Assembly (NCBI RefSeq): GCF_000210895.1
Contig: NC_015964.1
Location: 1,447,501 to 1,511,500 of the forward strand
Source of the DNA: Haemophilus parainfluenzae T3T1
GTDB lineage: Bacteria > Pseudomonadota > Gammaproteobacteria > Enterobacterales > Pasteurellaceae
Direction of reading: 5' to 3'
Length of the DNA stretch: 64,000 bases
Within the stretch, counting starts at the first letter, position 1; the number at the start of each line of letters is the position of its first letter. A program made the translations under genes and the position numbers. Below the pieces are notes generated by a model. That model was not told where the DNA came from. It was given only the letters and a program-made list of their open reading frames with translations, and made no database searches. Positions 37,851 through 47,397 of this stretch are shown one piece after another.

Positions 37851-38654
37851 TTAGGAAGTCGTTGTTTGCCAAGCATTTTCATCAAGCAATTGACCAAAAT
37901 GGCTTTCTACAAGTAGGCGAGTAATATTATTTTGAGGATTAGAAAAGATTTCTCTTGGTGTACCAGATTCGATAATTTCACCATCATCCATCACCAAAAC
38001 TTGATCTGCAATATGTTTGATAATGCCTAAATTTTGTCCAATATAAATATAGGAAATGCCTAAGTGTTCTTGTAAATCTAAAATTAGATTAAGCAATTGA
38101 ACGCGAACGGAGGCATCTAATGTACCAAGTGCATCATCAATAATAATCACTTCAGGCTGAAGAATGAGTGCGCGAGCCAAAGCGATCCGTTGTTTTTGAC
38201 TGACAGAGAGATGTTTAATTTTAAGGTTGGTGTAATCAGGATAAAGCCCTACCAACGAAAGCGTTTCAAAGATCTTTTGATTGCGCGTTTCTTCATCCCA
38301 ATCGGTAATTAATCGCAGCGGTGCATCTAAGGCTTGACCAATATTTAAGCGAGGGTTAAACGCTGAATTCGCATCCTGGAAAACCATTCGGATATGTTGC
38401 GCGCGATAGTGAAAATCTTCAAATTGGAGTGGTAAATCATTAAATAAGATTTTTCCCGAAGTCGGGGACGTAATCCCTGCAATCATTTTCACTAAGGTTG
38501 ATTTTCCTGAGCCATTTTTACCAATAATCGCAAGCGTTTCTTTCCGACTAAGCGAAAAGCTGACGTCCTTTACCGCATAAAACCGCTCAGAGCCAAAAAG
38601 TTTGGCTGGACCATCAAAGGTTTTACTGAGATTTTCCACTTTTAATAATGGCAT
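37851..38654 (-). CDS. sapF: Peptide ABC transporter ATPase SapF
   Basis: 267-residue ATPase of the Sap importer. Walker A is GKNGSGKST near residue 43. The usual LSGGQ signature is replaced by [15 protein letters not shown], a known feature of SapF proteins. Walker B is [12 protein letters not shown] with Asp-Asp instead of Asp-Glu, and the H-loop is altered ([16 protein letters not shown] lacks the His). These changes suggest weak ATPase activity of this subunit. Overlaps sapD by one base. Confidence 0.92.
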   Translation of the reverse strand: MPLLKVENLSKTFDGPAKLFGSERFYAVKDVSFSLSRKETLAIIGKNGSGKSTLVKMIAGITSPTSGKILFNDLPLQFEDFHYRAQHIRMVFQDANSAFNPRLNIGQALDAPLRLITDWDEETRNQKIFETLSLVGLYPDYTNLKIKHLSVSQKQRIALARALILQPEVIIIDDALGTLDASVRVQLLNLILDLQEHLGISYIYIGQNLGIIKHIADQVLVMDDGEIIESGTPREIFSNPQNNITRLLVESHFGQLLDENAWQTTTS

Positions 38655-39709
38655 TATTCGTTTCCTTTTGATTCAGTGTTGAGCGTAAGCGGTGAAGCTG
38701 CCACTTTATCTTTAAACTGCCGTTCTCGAAGATTAATCGGATGATGGCAGGAGAACTCATGCTGTTTAATACGATAGCGGCTTGGTTTTTGAATACATTC
38801 ACGTTGAGCGAAAGGACAACGAGGCCCTAAACGACAACCAATAGGCATTTGTTCCAAAATTGGTACGGTGCCTTCTAGTGTTCCTAATTTGCTTTTAAAA
38901 CTTAAAGGACGACTAAAATCTGGCACAGAGTAGAGCAAGGCTTGCGTATAAGGGTGATGAGGCGTTTCCAATAATTGTTCAGTTGGTCCTGATTCCGTAT
39001 TTTGCCCACAATAAAGGACGGAAATGCTATCACACCATTCACTTATACTTTTAAGATCGTTACTTGCTAATAAAATCGTTGTACCTTGGTTTTGGTTCAT
39101 ACTTGAAAGCAAGCGGAAAATCTGCAAAGCCGTAATGGATTCCAAAGAATTAGTGGGTTCGTCCGCAATTAATAGGCGAGGTTGATTCGCCACTGCTACA
39201 GCGATCATCACTTTTTGCCCTTCACCTTCAGTGAGGTCATCTGGATAACTTGCCATAATGTCTTGGTGATCTTTGATACCTACGCGGTGTAGTAGTTCAA
39301 TTGCGCGACGTTTTTTCCAACCAAACCATTGCCACCAACGGCCTTTAAAGGTCCAATTGGGAATACTTTGGATAAGCTGTTTGCCGATTTTTCGACTTGG
39401 GTCTAGGCAGCTTAATGGATTTTGGAAAATCATTGAAATTTCTTTTCCAACGATTTTTCGACGTTGATTCGGAGTCAGTTTAAGCAATTCAACATCATTA
39501 AAACGAAAACGGTCAGCGGTGACAATCCAGTTTTCCTTGATAGAATTACTGATCACTTTAGCGATTAAGCTTTTACCTGAACCTGATTCACCGACGAGCC
39601 CTAGAATTTCCCCTTCATTAAGCGAAAGATTGACGCCGTCCACAATTTTTATGCGGCCGTTTGGTGTTTGAATTTCAATATTAAGATTGCGAATATCTAA
39701 CAGCGCCAT
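38654..39709 (-). CDS. sapD: Peptide ABC transporter ATPase SapD
   Basis: 351-residue oligopeptide-type ATPase. Walker A is GESGSGKSL near residue 40; the signature [15 protein letters not shown] departs from LSGGQ, as in other SapD, while Walker [13 protein letters not shown] is good. The C-terminal Cys-rich motif [14 protein letters not shown] is the usual Dpp/Opp ATPase extension. In Haemophilus the Sap system takes up antimicrobial peptides and haem. 3 bp from sapC. Confidence 0.92.
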   Translation of the reverse strand: MALLDIRNLNIEIQTPNGRIKIVDGVNLSLNEGEILGLVGESGSGKSLIAKVISNSIKENWIVTADRFRFNDVELLKLTPNQRRKIVGKEISMIFQNPLSCLDPSRKIGKQLIQSIPNWTFKGRWWQWFGWKKRRAIELLHRVGIKDHQDIMASYPDDLTEGEGQKVMIAVAVANQPRLLIADEPTNSLESITALQIFRLLSSMNQNQGTTILLASNDLKSISEWCDSISVLYCGQNTESGPTEQLLETPHHPYTQALLYSVPDFSRPLSFKSKLGTLEGTVPILEQMPIGCRLGPRCPFAQRECIQKPSRYRIKQHEFSCHHPINLRERQFKDKVAASPLTLNTESKGNE

Positions 39710-39712
39710 GGG

Positions 39713-40600
39713 TTACTCGTAATATTTATTGATTGCTTGACACAATCCGTTAGTAAAAATAATGCTTAATAAAATGGTAAAAATAATAGCAAAACCAGGT
39801 AATAAAACAGTCCAAGGCGCAAGATAAATTAACTCCAGTGAGTCTTTGATCATCGCCCCCCATTCTGGCATAGGGCGTTGCGCACCAAGAGAAATAAAGC
39901 TTAATGCTGTGATATCTAAAATTGCCACCACAAACGCACGGGCGATTTCTTGCGTATAGATAGCACTAATATTAGGCAAGATTGTAGTTTTTAGTAGCTC
40001 CCAATTTGAAATGCCATCTAATTTGAGTAGGAGAACATAGTCTTTCTTCAGCTCTTGTTGAATGGCTTGATAAATGGCATGCACAAAATACGGCAAAATA
40101 GCTAATAGGGTAGCAAACATCGCATTCATTAAGCTCGGTTCCATTAACGTGGAAATGATAATGGCAATCAGCAAAATAGGAATCGATAAAAAAGCATCGA
40201 AAAAATGACCTAAAAAACGCGCTTTAATCCCGTCAGACATGCCCGCAAGAATACCTAGTGCGCCCCCAATAATTGCCACAGCGATAACCACCAAAAGGGA
40301 TGAACCAAGAGTGTATTGTGTCCCCATTATTAATCGACTGAGTACATCTCGGCCAAGATCGTCCGTGCCAAAGAAAAAGGCGATACGACCTTTTTCTACC
40401 CAAGATGGCGGCATCAATTCTTCTCCCACAAACTCCATGCTTTCGCTATAAGGCATGATGAGTTTCGGGAAAATAGCGACCAAAATCAGGATAAAAAATA
40501 AATAGAAACTAAATAATGCCACACGATTTTGGCGGAAAAGCAACCAAATTTGAAAGAAGGAGGTGCTTTCACGAAATTCATCAGGTTCTCTATCTTGCAT
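39713..40600 (-). CDS. sapC: Peptide ABC transporter permease SapC
   Basis: 295-residue DppC-type permease with six helices. The N-terminal segment before helix 1 (SFFQIWLLFRQNRVALFSFY) and AFFFGTDDLGRDVLSRLIMG are typical of this subfamily; the EAA loop reads LLLKLDGISNWELLKTTILP. Partner of SapB in the membrane channel. It overlaps the end of sapB by 11 bp, so the two are translationally coupled. Confidence 0.92.
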   Translation of the reverse strand: MQDREPDEFRESTSFFQIWLLFRQNRVALFSFYLFFILILVAIFPKLIMPYSESMEFVGEELMPPSWVEKGRIAFFFGTDDLGRDVLSRLIMGTQYTLGSSLLVVIAVAIIGGALGILAGMSDGIKARFLGHFFDAFLSIPILLIAIIISTLMEPSLMNAMFATLLAILPYFVHAIYQAIQQELKKDYVLLLKLDGISNWELLKTTILPNISAIYTQEIARAFVVAILDITALSFISLGAQRPMPEWGAMIKDSLELIYLAPWTVLLPGFAIIFTILLSIIFTNGLCQAINKYYE

Positions 40601-41555
40601 ACCAGCCCTTCTTATTAAATGGATCTAACATAAACATCAGCGACTTGGCTAAGGTATCAATAATGATGATGCAAACACCGATCACTACGACACCGGCAGA
40701 AATACTGTTGTAATCTTGTTGGGTTACGGCATCAATCAGCCAACGTCCTATTCCTGGCCAACCTAAAACGTTTTCTACCAACATACATTGTGTTAATACT
40801 AAGGTAAATACGCGAGTAAGCTGTGGAATCAATAATGGAAATGTATTACGAAAAACGTAACGTTTTAAAATTGTCCATTTCGACCATCCACGTGTTACAG
40901 CCGCTTTGGCATATTCTTGTTGAAGTAAATAATCAGCTCGTTGCTGAATGATGCGGATAAATTCCATTGTCGGCAGAATACAAAGCACTAATGTCGGTAA
41001 GGCTAAATGCTGTAAAACGTTTTGTACGATTTTGGTTCGGTAAGGGATATCAACAAACCACATGTCAATGGTAGGGAAACCTGTGATAGGTTTGATTTCA
41101 TACAGCAAATTATACTGCCCGATGGCTGCAATCTCCCAGCTTTGAATCGCTGCTACATAGAGTAAAATCGGGGCAAACCAGAAAATAGGAATAGATAAAC
41201 CAACATTAGAGATACTTTGCAATGCGCGTGCACAAGGACGCTGATTATAGACCGCACTTAATACGCCGAGAGGAATACCTAAGATGCAAGCCAATAAAAG
41301 TGCGGTAAAACAGAGCTCTAATGTAGGTGGTAATACAGTAAAAATTAAATCTTTTAACGATTCTCCGCCGTTATAGGTAATTCCTAAATCGCCCTGTAAC
41401 AATGATGTAAGGTAATGATAATAAGCACTATAAATGTTACTTGTGACAAGATCAGCATTGAGCGGATCTCGCATTAAAATCACAAAACTTAATACGGATA
41501 AAATCAATAATAAAATGCTTACCCAAATGACGTAACGAATTGCTGAAAAGAGCAT
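40590..41555 (-). CDS. sapB: Peptide ABC transporter permease SapB
   Basis: 321-residue DppB-type permease. Six helices, the periplasmic loop GDLGITYNGGESLKDLIF, and the EAA motif KAAVTRGWSKWTILKRYVF. The C-terminal VENVLGWPGIGRWLIDAV motif is typical for dipeptide/oligopeptide permeases. Its start overlaps the sapA stop (TAATG). Confidence 0.92.
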   Translation of the reverse strand: MLFSAIRYVIWVSILLLILSVLSFVILMRDPLNADLVTSNIYSAYYHYLTSLLQGDLGITYNGGESLKDLIFTVLPPTLELCFTALLLACILGIPLGVLSAVYNQRPCARALQSISNVGLSIPIFWFAPILLYVAAIQSWEIAAIGQYNLLYEIKPITGFPTIDMWFVDIPYRTKIVQNVLQHLALPTLVLCILPTMEFIRIIQQRADYLLQQEYAKAAVTRGWSKWTILKRYVFRNTFPLLIPQLTRVFTLVLTQCMLVENVLGWPGIGRWLIDAVTQQDYNSISAGVVVIGVCIIIIDTLAKSLMFMLDPFNKKGWYAR

Positions 41556-43255
41556 TATTTTTTCTCCTTATTTTTCATGAAATACAAGGTAGAAAAATTG
41601 ATGCTACCAAATGGAGTCATTTCAATTCCTTTTACATTACCACGTGCGACTAAAAGTCGTTTTACGTTTGCAATTGGCACAATAGGTAATTCGTTCAAAA
41701 TGAGCTCTTGCGCATTGTTATACGCTTTAGACCGTTCATATAAATGATTAGTGGATAGTGCGCGATCCATCATCTTATCAAATTCAGGGTTACACCAATT
41801 GGATAGATTAGTGATTTCCTTTTGTGTATCACAACTTAAAATCGGGCGCATAAAACCGTCAGGATCAAGGTTTCCAGCAAGCCAACCTGTTAAGATTAAA
41901 TCATAATCTTCTGTGCCTTTTCGCAATTGTTCGATTAAAAACGTGCGTGTTACTGACCGCACTTTAACATCCACTCCCGCTTTGGCTAAATCCCATTTGA
42001 TGAGCTCTGCCATTTTAATTGGTGCAGGGTTATATACTTGTTCTTCGTTTATTACCCACATCTTTAACGCGAGTTTTTTATCACGTAATGTTTTTTCCGC
42101 TTCTGAGGGTTGATAATCATAAGAAAAATCAGGCGTATTAATCGCAGAAGCCCAAGATATATCAGGGATAATGTTATTCGCTACGGTTGCTGTATTATGG
42201 TAAATATTTCGCACAATTCTAAAACGATTTAAGCTTTGTGAAATGGCTTGGCGAATGGTTTTATCCTGCATTAATGGCTTTTGGAAATTGAAAGCCAAAT
42301 AGGCTAGGTTCATTCCATCTGTAGATTGCAGATAATAACGATCATCTTTTTCGCTTAACAAACCGAGTTGACTGACTTCAGGATAAGACGCGATTTGACA
42401 TTCATTATTAAAGAATTTAATTAAACGTCCTGTACGATCCGCAGAAAGATCCACAATAATATTTTTAATTTTGGCTTCTTTTTTCCAATAATCCTCATTG
42501 CGAACCAAGCGAACATATTGGTTATACACGTAATCTTTTACTTGATAAGGGCCCGTGCCAACAGGATGCGTATCCAATTGGGTGAGGTTATCATCCGCAC
42601 TTAATTGATACGCATATTCTTGCGAGAAAATAATAGAGTATTGACTGGCAAGATGTGACAGAATTGAAGCATCGGGTTCAAATAGATCAATTTTGACCTG
42701 ATAAGGGTTCGTTGCTGTGATGCTTTTAATTTTTTGGTTTAATTTAATACTTTCAAAATACGGAAAGTGAACCTTCTTAGCCTGCTCATGGAAGATTCTA
42801 TATTGTGGATTTTTGTAGGTGACCACATCATCAGAAAGTGTAGGCAGGTAAGTATCGTGTCCTAAAACACGATTAATCGAAAAGACCACATCTTCTGCAT
42901 TAAAGTCACGCGTAGGCGTAAACCAAGGGGTATGATGGAATTTCACCCCTTTACGAAGGTTAATGAGAATTTGTTTTCCATCAGATGAAAGAGAATAAGA
43001 TTGGGCTAACACAGGAACAAGCGCAGCACTATGGTCTTTAATATCAAACAATTTGTTATAAATTTGCTCCGTCACTACATTCATACTAGTGCCGGCATCA
43101 GCGGTTTGCGGGTTAAAGGAAAAGCCCGATGCATTCGTGCAGTAGGTTAAGCCGTTTTCTGTCAGCATTTTGGGTATGCTTGGTGCGGCTTGTGCCAGAT
43201 TAATTTGGCTCAACCCACACAATAAAAAACAAAAAGTGACATTTCGACGTAACAT
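41555..43255 (-). CDS. sapA: Periplasmic peptide/haem-binding protein SapA
   Basis: Extracytoplasmic binding protein of about 566 residues (SBP family 5). I start at the ATG at 43255, which begins a good signal peptide (RRNVTFCFLLCGLSQINLAQA), not at the longer open frame to 43315. FNPQTADAGTSMNVVTEQIY, VLAQSYSLSSDGKQILINLR, HPVGTGPYQVKDY and the C-terminal NWCNPEFDKMMDRAL are family signatures. In H. influenzae SapA protects against antimicrobial peptides and binds haem. First gene of sapABCDF, divergent from ycjX. Confidence 0.94.
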   Translation of the reverse strand: MLRRNVTFCFLLCGLSQINLAQAAPSIPKMLTENGLTYCTNASGFSFNPQTADAGTSMNVVTEQIYNKLFDIKDHSAALVPVLAQSYSLSSDGKQILINLRKGVKFHHTPWFTPTRDFNAEDVVFSINRVLGHDTYLPTLSDDVVTYKNPQYRIFHEQAKKVHFPYFESIKLNQKIKSITATNPYQVKIDLFEPDASILSHLASQYSIIFSQEYAYQLSADDNLTQLDTHPVGTGPYQVKDYVYNQYVRLVRNEDYWKKEAKIKNIIVDLSADRTGRLIKFFNNECQIASYPEVSQLGLLSEKDDRYYLQSTDGMNLAYLAFNFQKPLMQDKTIRQAISQSLNRFRIVRNIYHNTATVANNIIPDISWASAINTPDFSYDYQPSEAEKTLRDKKLALKMWVINEEQVYNPAPIKMAELIKWDLAKAGVDVKVRSVTRTFLIEQLRKGTEDYDLILTGWLAGNLDPDGFMRPILSCDTQKEITNLSNWCNPEFDKMMDRALSTNHLYERSKAYNNAQELILNELPIVPIANVKRLLVARGNVKGIEMTPFGSINFSTLYFMKNKEKK

Positions 43256-43343
43256 AGCTTTATTATTAAAGACCGTTTTGTGATAAATTGAGTGAATTGT
43301 AAAATATCTTGGCAAAAATGGCTAGTTATTGGATTTTTAGGAT

Positions 43344-44753
43344 ATGTTTAAATCAATTAATCGGGAAATTAATCAAATAATCAATCGTGGATTTGACCGC
43401 ACTTTGCGTCTGGCTGTGACAGGGCTAAGTCGAAGCGGTAAAACGGCTTTTATTACGAGTTTGATTAATCAATTGTTACATATTAATCAAGAGGGAAATG
43501 CTCATCTTCCTTTATTTGAGGCTGCTCGAAATCAATCTATTTTAGCGGTAAAACGTGTTCCTCAGCAGGATTTAAGTATTCCACGTTTTGATTATGAAGC
43601 GAATCTCAATGATTTAATGAATAATCCACCACAGTGGTGCCAATCTACTCGAGGCGTAAGTGAAACACGCCTTGCTATTCGTTTTGAACGCCAATCGGGC
43701 TTACTTCGCCATTTTAAAGAACGTGGCACATTATATTTGGATATTTTTGATTATCCTGGTGAATGGCTATTAGATTTACCTTTGCTGAATTTAGATTTTC
43801 AACAATGGTCATTTGAACAAGCCAAAATTACATCAGGTATTCGCCAGCAGTTTGCTCAAGATTGGTTGGATAAACTGAAAAAGCTCGACCTAAGTGCGGT
43901 CGTCAATGAAGATGTTTTAGCGCAGATTGCAAAATCTTATACCGATTATTTGCTTGCCTGCAAAGCAGAAGGAATGCAATTTATTCAACCTGGCCGATTT
44001 GTCTTGCCTGGGGAATTAGAAGGCGCACCTGTATTACAATTTTTCCCGTTATTGCATTTGTCGGAAGAACAATGGTCAAAACTGAAAAGAGAGGCGAAAT
44101 CCAATAGCTATTTTGCCGTGTTGAATAAGCGATATGATTATTATCGTAATAAGGTGGTGAAAGGCTTTTATGAAAATTATTTTTCTACTTTTGATCGCCA
44201 AGTGATTTTAGCCGATTGCTTAACTCCACTAAATCATAGCCAACAAGCTTTTATCGATATGCAAACAGGGCTTAATCAGCTTTTCAAAAATTTCCATTAT
44301 GGGAAGCGCAATTTACTTAATCGTTTGTTTTCCCCGAATATTGATAAGTTAATGTTTGTGGCAACAAAAGCCGATCATATCACAACCGATCAAATTCAAA
44401 ACTTAATTAGCCTTATGCGTCAATTGGTGCAAGAGGGCGGTCGTCATGTTGAATTTGAAGGGATTGATACAGAATACACGGCAATTGCTGCGATTCGAGC
44501 GACAAAACAAGTTTTAGTTAATCAAAACGGTAAACAAATCAAAGCTATTCAAGGAGTGCGTTCTGTAGATAAGCAACTTATTACGCTTTATCCGGGGTCT
44601 GTACCAAGTAAACTACCTAGTGCAGAGTTCTGGTCAAAACAATCTTTTGATTTTGATTCCTTTGAACCTCAAGTTTTACAACAGGGTGAAAGCATCCCGC
44701 ATTTAAGAATGGATGCAGTTTTACAGTTTTTATTGGCGGATAGGTTTGATTGA
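43344..44753 (+). CDS. ycjX: YcjX-family P-loop protein (DUF463)
   Basis: 469 residues with a GTPase-like fold. P-loop TGLSRSGKTAFITSLINQL near residue 30, a switch-like YLDIFDYPGEWLLDLPLL and a later KADHITTDQ motif. The family belongs to the stress-linked ycjXF pair in E. coli. Here ycjX is separated from ycjF by 2.6 kb that hold sodC and an opposite-strand operon. Promoter region shared with divergent sapA. A USS encodes Arg-Thr-Leu near the N-terminus. Confidence 0.9.
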   Translation: MFKSINREINQIINRGFDRTLRLAVTGLSRSGKTAFITSLINQLLHINQEGNAHLPLFEAARNQSILAVKRVPQQDLSIPRFDYEANLNDLMNNPPQWCQSTRGVSETRLAIRFERQSGLLRHFKERGTLYLDIFDYPGEWLLDLPLLNLDFQQWSFEQAKITSGIRQQFAQDWLDKLKKLDLSAVVNEDVLAQIAKSYTDYLLACKAEGMQFIQPGRFVLPGELEGAPVLQFFPLLHLSEEQWSKLKREAKSNSYFAVLNKRYDYYRNKVVKGFYENYFSTFDRQVILADCLTPLNHSQQAFIDMQTGLNQLFKNFHYGKRNLLNRLFSPNIDKLMFVATKADHITTDQIQNLISLMRQLVQEGGRHVEFEGIDTEYTAIAAIRATKQVLVNQNGKQIKAIQGVRSVDKQLITLYPGSVPSKLPSAEFWSKQSFDFDSFEPQVLQQGESIPHLRMDAVLQFLLADRFD

Positions 44754-44862
44754 TAGAAAAATCAAATCGATTTAATTGTCAAATACTTAATATAAACCAC
44801 TATTTTTTTATTGGTATTTAGGTAGAATTAATTTGAGTCTTTCTAAAGTAAAGGAGCTTATG

Positions 44863-45423
44863 ATGAAAATGAAAACTCTCTTAGCATTAGCAATCAGCGG
44901 AATTTGTGCTGCTGGCGTGGCAAATGCACATGACCATATGGCAAAACCAGCAGGTCCTTCAATCGAAGTAAAAGTACAACAATTAGATCCTGCAAATGGT
45001 AACAAGGATGTAGGGACTGTAACCATTACTGAATCAAATTATGGTTTAGTGTTTACACCAAATCTACAAGGTTTAGCTGAAGGTTTACATGGTTTCCACA
45101 TTCATGAAAATCCAAGCTGTGATCCAAAAGAAAAAGACGGTAAATTAACAGCAGGTTTAGCGGCTGGCGGTCACTGGGATCCTAAAGGCGCAAAACAACA
45201 CGGTTACCCATGGCAAGATGATGCTCACTTAGGTGACTTACCGGCTTTAACTGTATTACATGATGGTACAGCAACTAACCCTGTTTTAGCGCCACGTCTT
45301 AAAAAATTAGATGAAGTTCGTGGTCATTCTATTATGATTCACGCGGGCGGTGATAACCACTCAGATCATCCAGCTCCACTTGGCGGTGGCGGCCCACGTA
45401 TGGCATGTGGCGTGATTAAATAA
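44863..45423 (+). CDS. sodC: Periplasmic Cu/Zn superoxide dismutase
   Basis: 186-residue precursor with a signal peptide ([18 protein letters not shown]). Metal ligands are visible in [35 protein letters not shown] and [14 protein letters not shown], and the disulfide Cys in NPSC and MACGVI. It removes superoxide in the periplasm, protecting against host and neighbour oxidants. I chose the second ATG (44863), 6 bases after AAGGAG; the ATG at 44860 is too close. Followed by a USS-pair terminator. Confidence 0.95.
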   Translation: MKMKTLLALAISGICAAGVANAHDHMAKPAGPSIEVKVQQLDPANGNKDVGTVTITESNYGLVFTPNLQGLAEGLHGFHIHENPSCDPKEKDGKLTAGLAAGGHWDPKGAKQHGYPWQDDAHLGDLPALTVLHDGTATNPVLAPRLKKLDEVRGHSIMIHAGGDNHSDHPAPLGGGGPRMACGVIK

Positions 45424-45442
45424 GTCGATTCTTAAAGATAAA

Positions 45443-45470
45443 AAAGTGCGGTCAATTTTGACCGCACTTT
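45443..45470. terminator. USS inverted pair (bidirectional terminator)
   Basis: A 13-base arm at 45443-45455 (AAAGTGCGGTCAA) pairs perfectly with 45458-45470 across a 2-base loop, between convergent sodC and the MerP-like gene. Confidence 0.85.
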
Positions 45471-45485
45471 TATTTTTTTACCACT

Positions 45486-45764
45486 TTACTTAACTACTTC
45501 CGCCGTATATTCCAATTTATGAATCGCATGAATCAATTGCTCATCAGAAACTTTCGGATCTTCTACAACAGTCACAGTTCTATCTTTAATGGAGGCTTTA
45601 GTGGAAATCACGCCATCAATATTACGTAATTCTTTATTCACCAAATAAGCACAAAGCTGGCAGTTCATTTCATTCACTTTTAGCACAACTTGCTTTGTTT
45701 CTTCCGCCTGAGCGGCAGAGAAGATGAATAATGAAAGCAAAAGTGCGGTCGTTAATTTCTTCAT
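45486..45764 (-). CDS. Periplasmic MerP-like heavy-metal-associated protein
   Basis: 92 residues: signal peptide (TTALLLSLFIFSAAQA) and one HMA domain with the metal site NEMNCQLCAYLVNKEL near residue 34 and the family end HKLEYTAEVVK. The site is MNCxLC rather than the MTCxxC common in MerP, so the metal may differ (mercury, copper or another soft ion). Last gene of an apparent operon with a MerT-like membrane protein and a transglutaminase-like protein. A USS encodes Thr-Ala-Leu within its signal peptide. Confidence 0.85.
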   Translation of the reverse strand: MKKLTTALLLSLFIFSAAQAEETKQVVLKVNEMNCQLCAYLVNKELRNIDGVISTKASIKDRTVTVVEDPKVSDEQLIHAIHKLEYTAEVVK

Positions 45765-45773
45765 TTTTTGTTC

Positions 45774-46136
45774 CTAATTAGAAAGCTCTAAAATCCACGG
45801 TAAAATGGTTGGATAAGTTAAGAAAAAGAGCATGACGATAAATACAATCCAGTACAAAACAATAAGCTTTTTACGGGAAATGTATTTGCTGCAAATGATT
45901 TTTTTGGAAAACATCAATAACCAAAAGCCGTAGGCAAAGGCGCATAATGAAACGATAAGCATAGGAATGCGTAAATAATCATATTCACCCAAGCCAATCA
46001 ACCATGTAGATGACACGCCAAATACTAAATAGATTAAAGGCGCAATGCAGCACAAAGTTGATGCCACCGCAGCACTTAGCGCGGTGGCAATCGCAACCCA
46101 AAAAGATTTATTAGAGCTTTTTAGAGATGTAGTCAT
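45774..46136 (-). CDS. MerT-like membrane transporter
   Basis: 120 residues with three to four helices. The first helix carries the paired cysteines ([19 protein letters not shown]), the MerT hallmark that accepts metal from MerP; a second possible cysteine site (IICSKY) sits in a cytoplasmic loop. I start at the ATG at 46136, which lies 26 bp inside the preceding transglutaminase-like gene, so the two are coupled. 9 bp separate it from the MerP-like gene. No merR or merA is visible, so mercury resistance is not implied. Confidence 0.8.
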   Translation of the reverse strand: MTTSLKSSNKSFWVAIATALSAAVASTLCCIAPLIYLVFGVSSTWLIGLGEYDYLRIPMLIVSLCAFAYGFWLLMFSKKIICSKYISRKKLIVLYWIVFIVMLFFLTYPTILPWILELSN

Positions 46137-47217
46137 ATTTAAATTCTTTCGGATCAAAGGAATTTAGCGGGTCACCACCGACTTCGGCATACGGATAGCC
46201 AAAGTTGTTGAGTGGGGCAAGTTCTGGCTGTGGATATAAATCGAAGTCACGCGCATGATTAAATCCTACCCAGTTTGCTTCCCAGTTACCGAATAAGTAT
46301 TTGGCAACGGCTTGTGTATCCTGATCATCAACCGATTTTTTCTCTGCTAAACGCATTTTTGCCACGTCTGCAGAATCAACAGGCACCCAGCCGAATCCCG
46401 CAAGATAGAACTCAGCACGACAATGCTGACCACCACTTACGTTTGCTACGCCATGTTCGTCCGCACTACCGAATGCACCTTTGGAATATTTGCCCATTTT
46501 ATCCGCTGCACCTAAACGAATACCGAAAATTTCACGAGCAGGAATACCGCTGGCACGAGCAAGAGCAACGAAAACAGAGTTAATATCGGTACATTTACCT
46601 TTTAACACACCAGTGGTTAGAATTTTTTCTACATCGCCATCACCACAGCCTAGAACAGAATTGTCACGTTCCATATTGTTGACGATCCATTGGTGAATCA
46701 ACTCAGCTTTTTTCAATGGATTGGTTTCAGTGCCCACAATTTTATCGGCGAACTGTTTCGCAATGCCATCAGTTTTAATATGTTGAGTCGGTTTTAAATA
46801 TTCTTGTACATCAACAGAATAGTGAATGTCTTTTGGTGGCTTGTAATTCGTCAACGCACCTTTAACCATAGGTTCACGATCTTTGGTTTCAATCACCATA
46901 GTGATTTTTAAATCGCGTTTTTGTGCATCTTTATCCCAAGTCGCAAAGAGCGTTTTAGCACCATATTTGTTGTTTTCTGTTACATAGGCATCCAAATAGT
47001 TACCTTCAAAATGGATAGATTTTACCTGTTGATACTCGCCATTAAACGGTAAAGGCACCCACAGGTTCGTTTGTCCTTGCGAACCTTTTGGTGCAACTAA
47101 GTCATAAGTTTGAGTGAATTCATACAGATGAGAATCGGTATTGTAGTTTGGAATGTCGGTATTGGCATAAGCCATGGAACATGCGGAGAGCACCGCAGTG
47201 GCGATAAGTTTCTTCAT
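46111..47217 (-). CDS. Periplasmic transglutaminase-like protein
   Basis: 368 residues with a signal peptide ([15 protein letters not shown], ending near residue 18). The transglutaminase-like triad is visible: Cys in [20 protein letters not shown] near residue 210, His in [13 protein letters not shown] near residue 265, and Asp in [13 protein letters not shown]. An N-terminal beta domain ([20 protein letters not shown]) precedes it. Bacterial relatives are mostly cysteine proteases or hydrolases. It leads an operon with MerT-like and MerP-like genes, an unusual partner set. The substrate is unknown; thiol or metallo-protein processing is only speculation. Confidence 0.82.
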   Translation of the reverse strand: MKKLIATAVLSACSMAYANTDIPNYNTDSHLYEFTQTYDLVAPKGSQGQTNLWVPLPFNGEYQQVKSIHFEGNYLDAYVTENNKYGAKTLFATWDKDAQKRDLKITMVIETKDREPMVKGALTNYKPPKDIHYSVDVQEYLKPTQHIKTDGIAKQFADKIVGTETNPLKKAELIHQWIVNNMERDNSVLGCGDGDVEKILTTGVLKGKCTDINSVFVALARASGIPAREIFGIRLGAADKMGKYSKGAFGSADEHGVANVSGGQHCRAEFYLAGFGWVPVDSADVAKMRLAEKKSVDDQDTQAVAKYLFGNWEANWVGFNHARDFDLYPQPELAPLNNFGYPYAEVGGDPLNSFDPKEFKYDYISKKL

Positions 47218-47397
47218 GAAAAGATCCTTCTAGTTAGTTAACAGTTAAAACTTAACACATTAGATAAACTAATTGTGGACATGACTATAGTAGCTCATTT
47301 TATTTTCTAGTCAATATTGCTTTTTTATTTCAGCCATTTAAGATTTGCTAAAGAAATTCGAAGTAAAATACCATTTCTATTTTTATTGGAAAGAATA

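Noticed and set aside
44754-44862. Fur or metal-responsive box before sodC
   Set aside because: AT-rich but no sequence close to a Fur, Zur or CueR operator.
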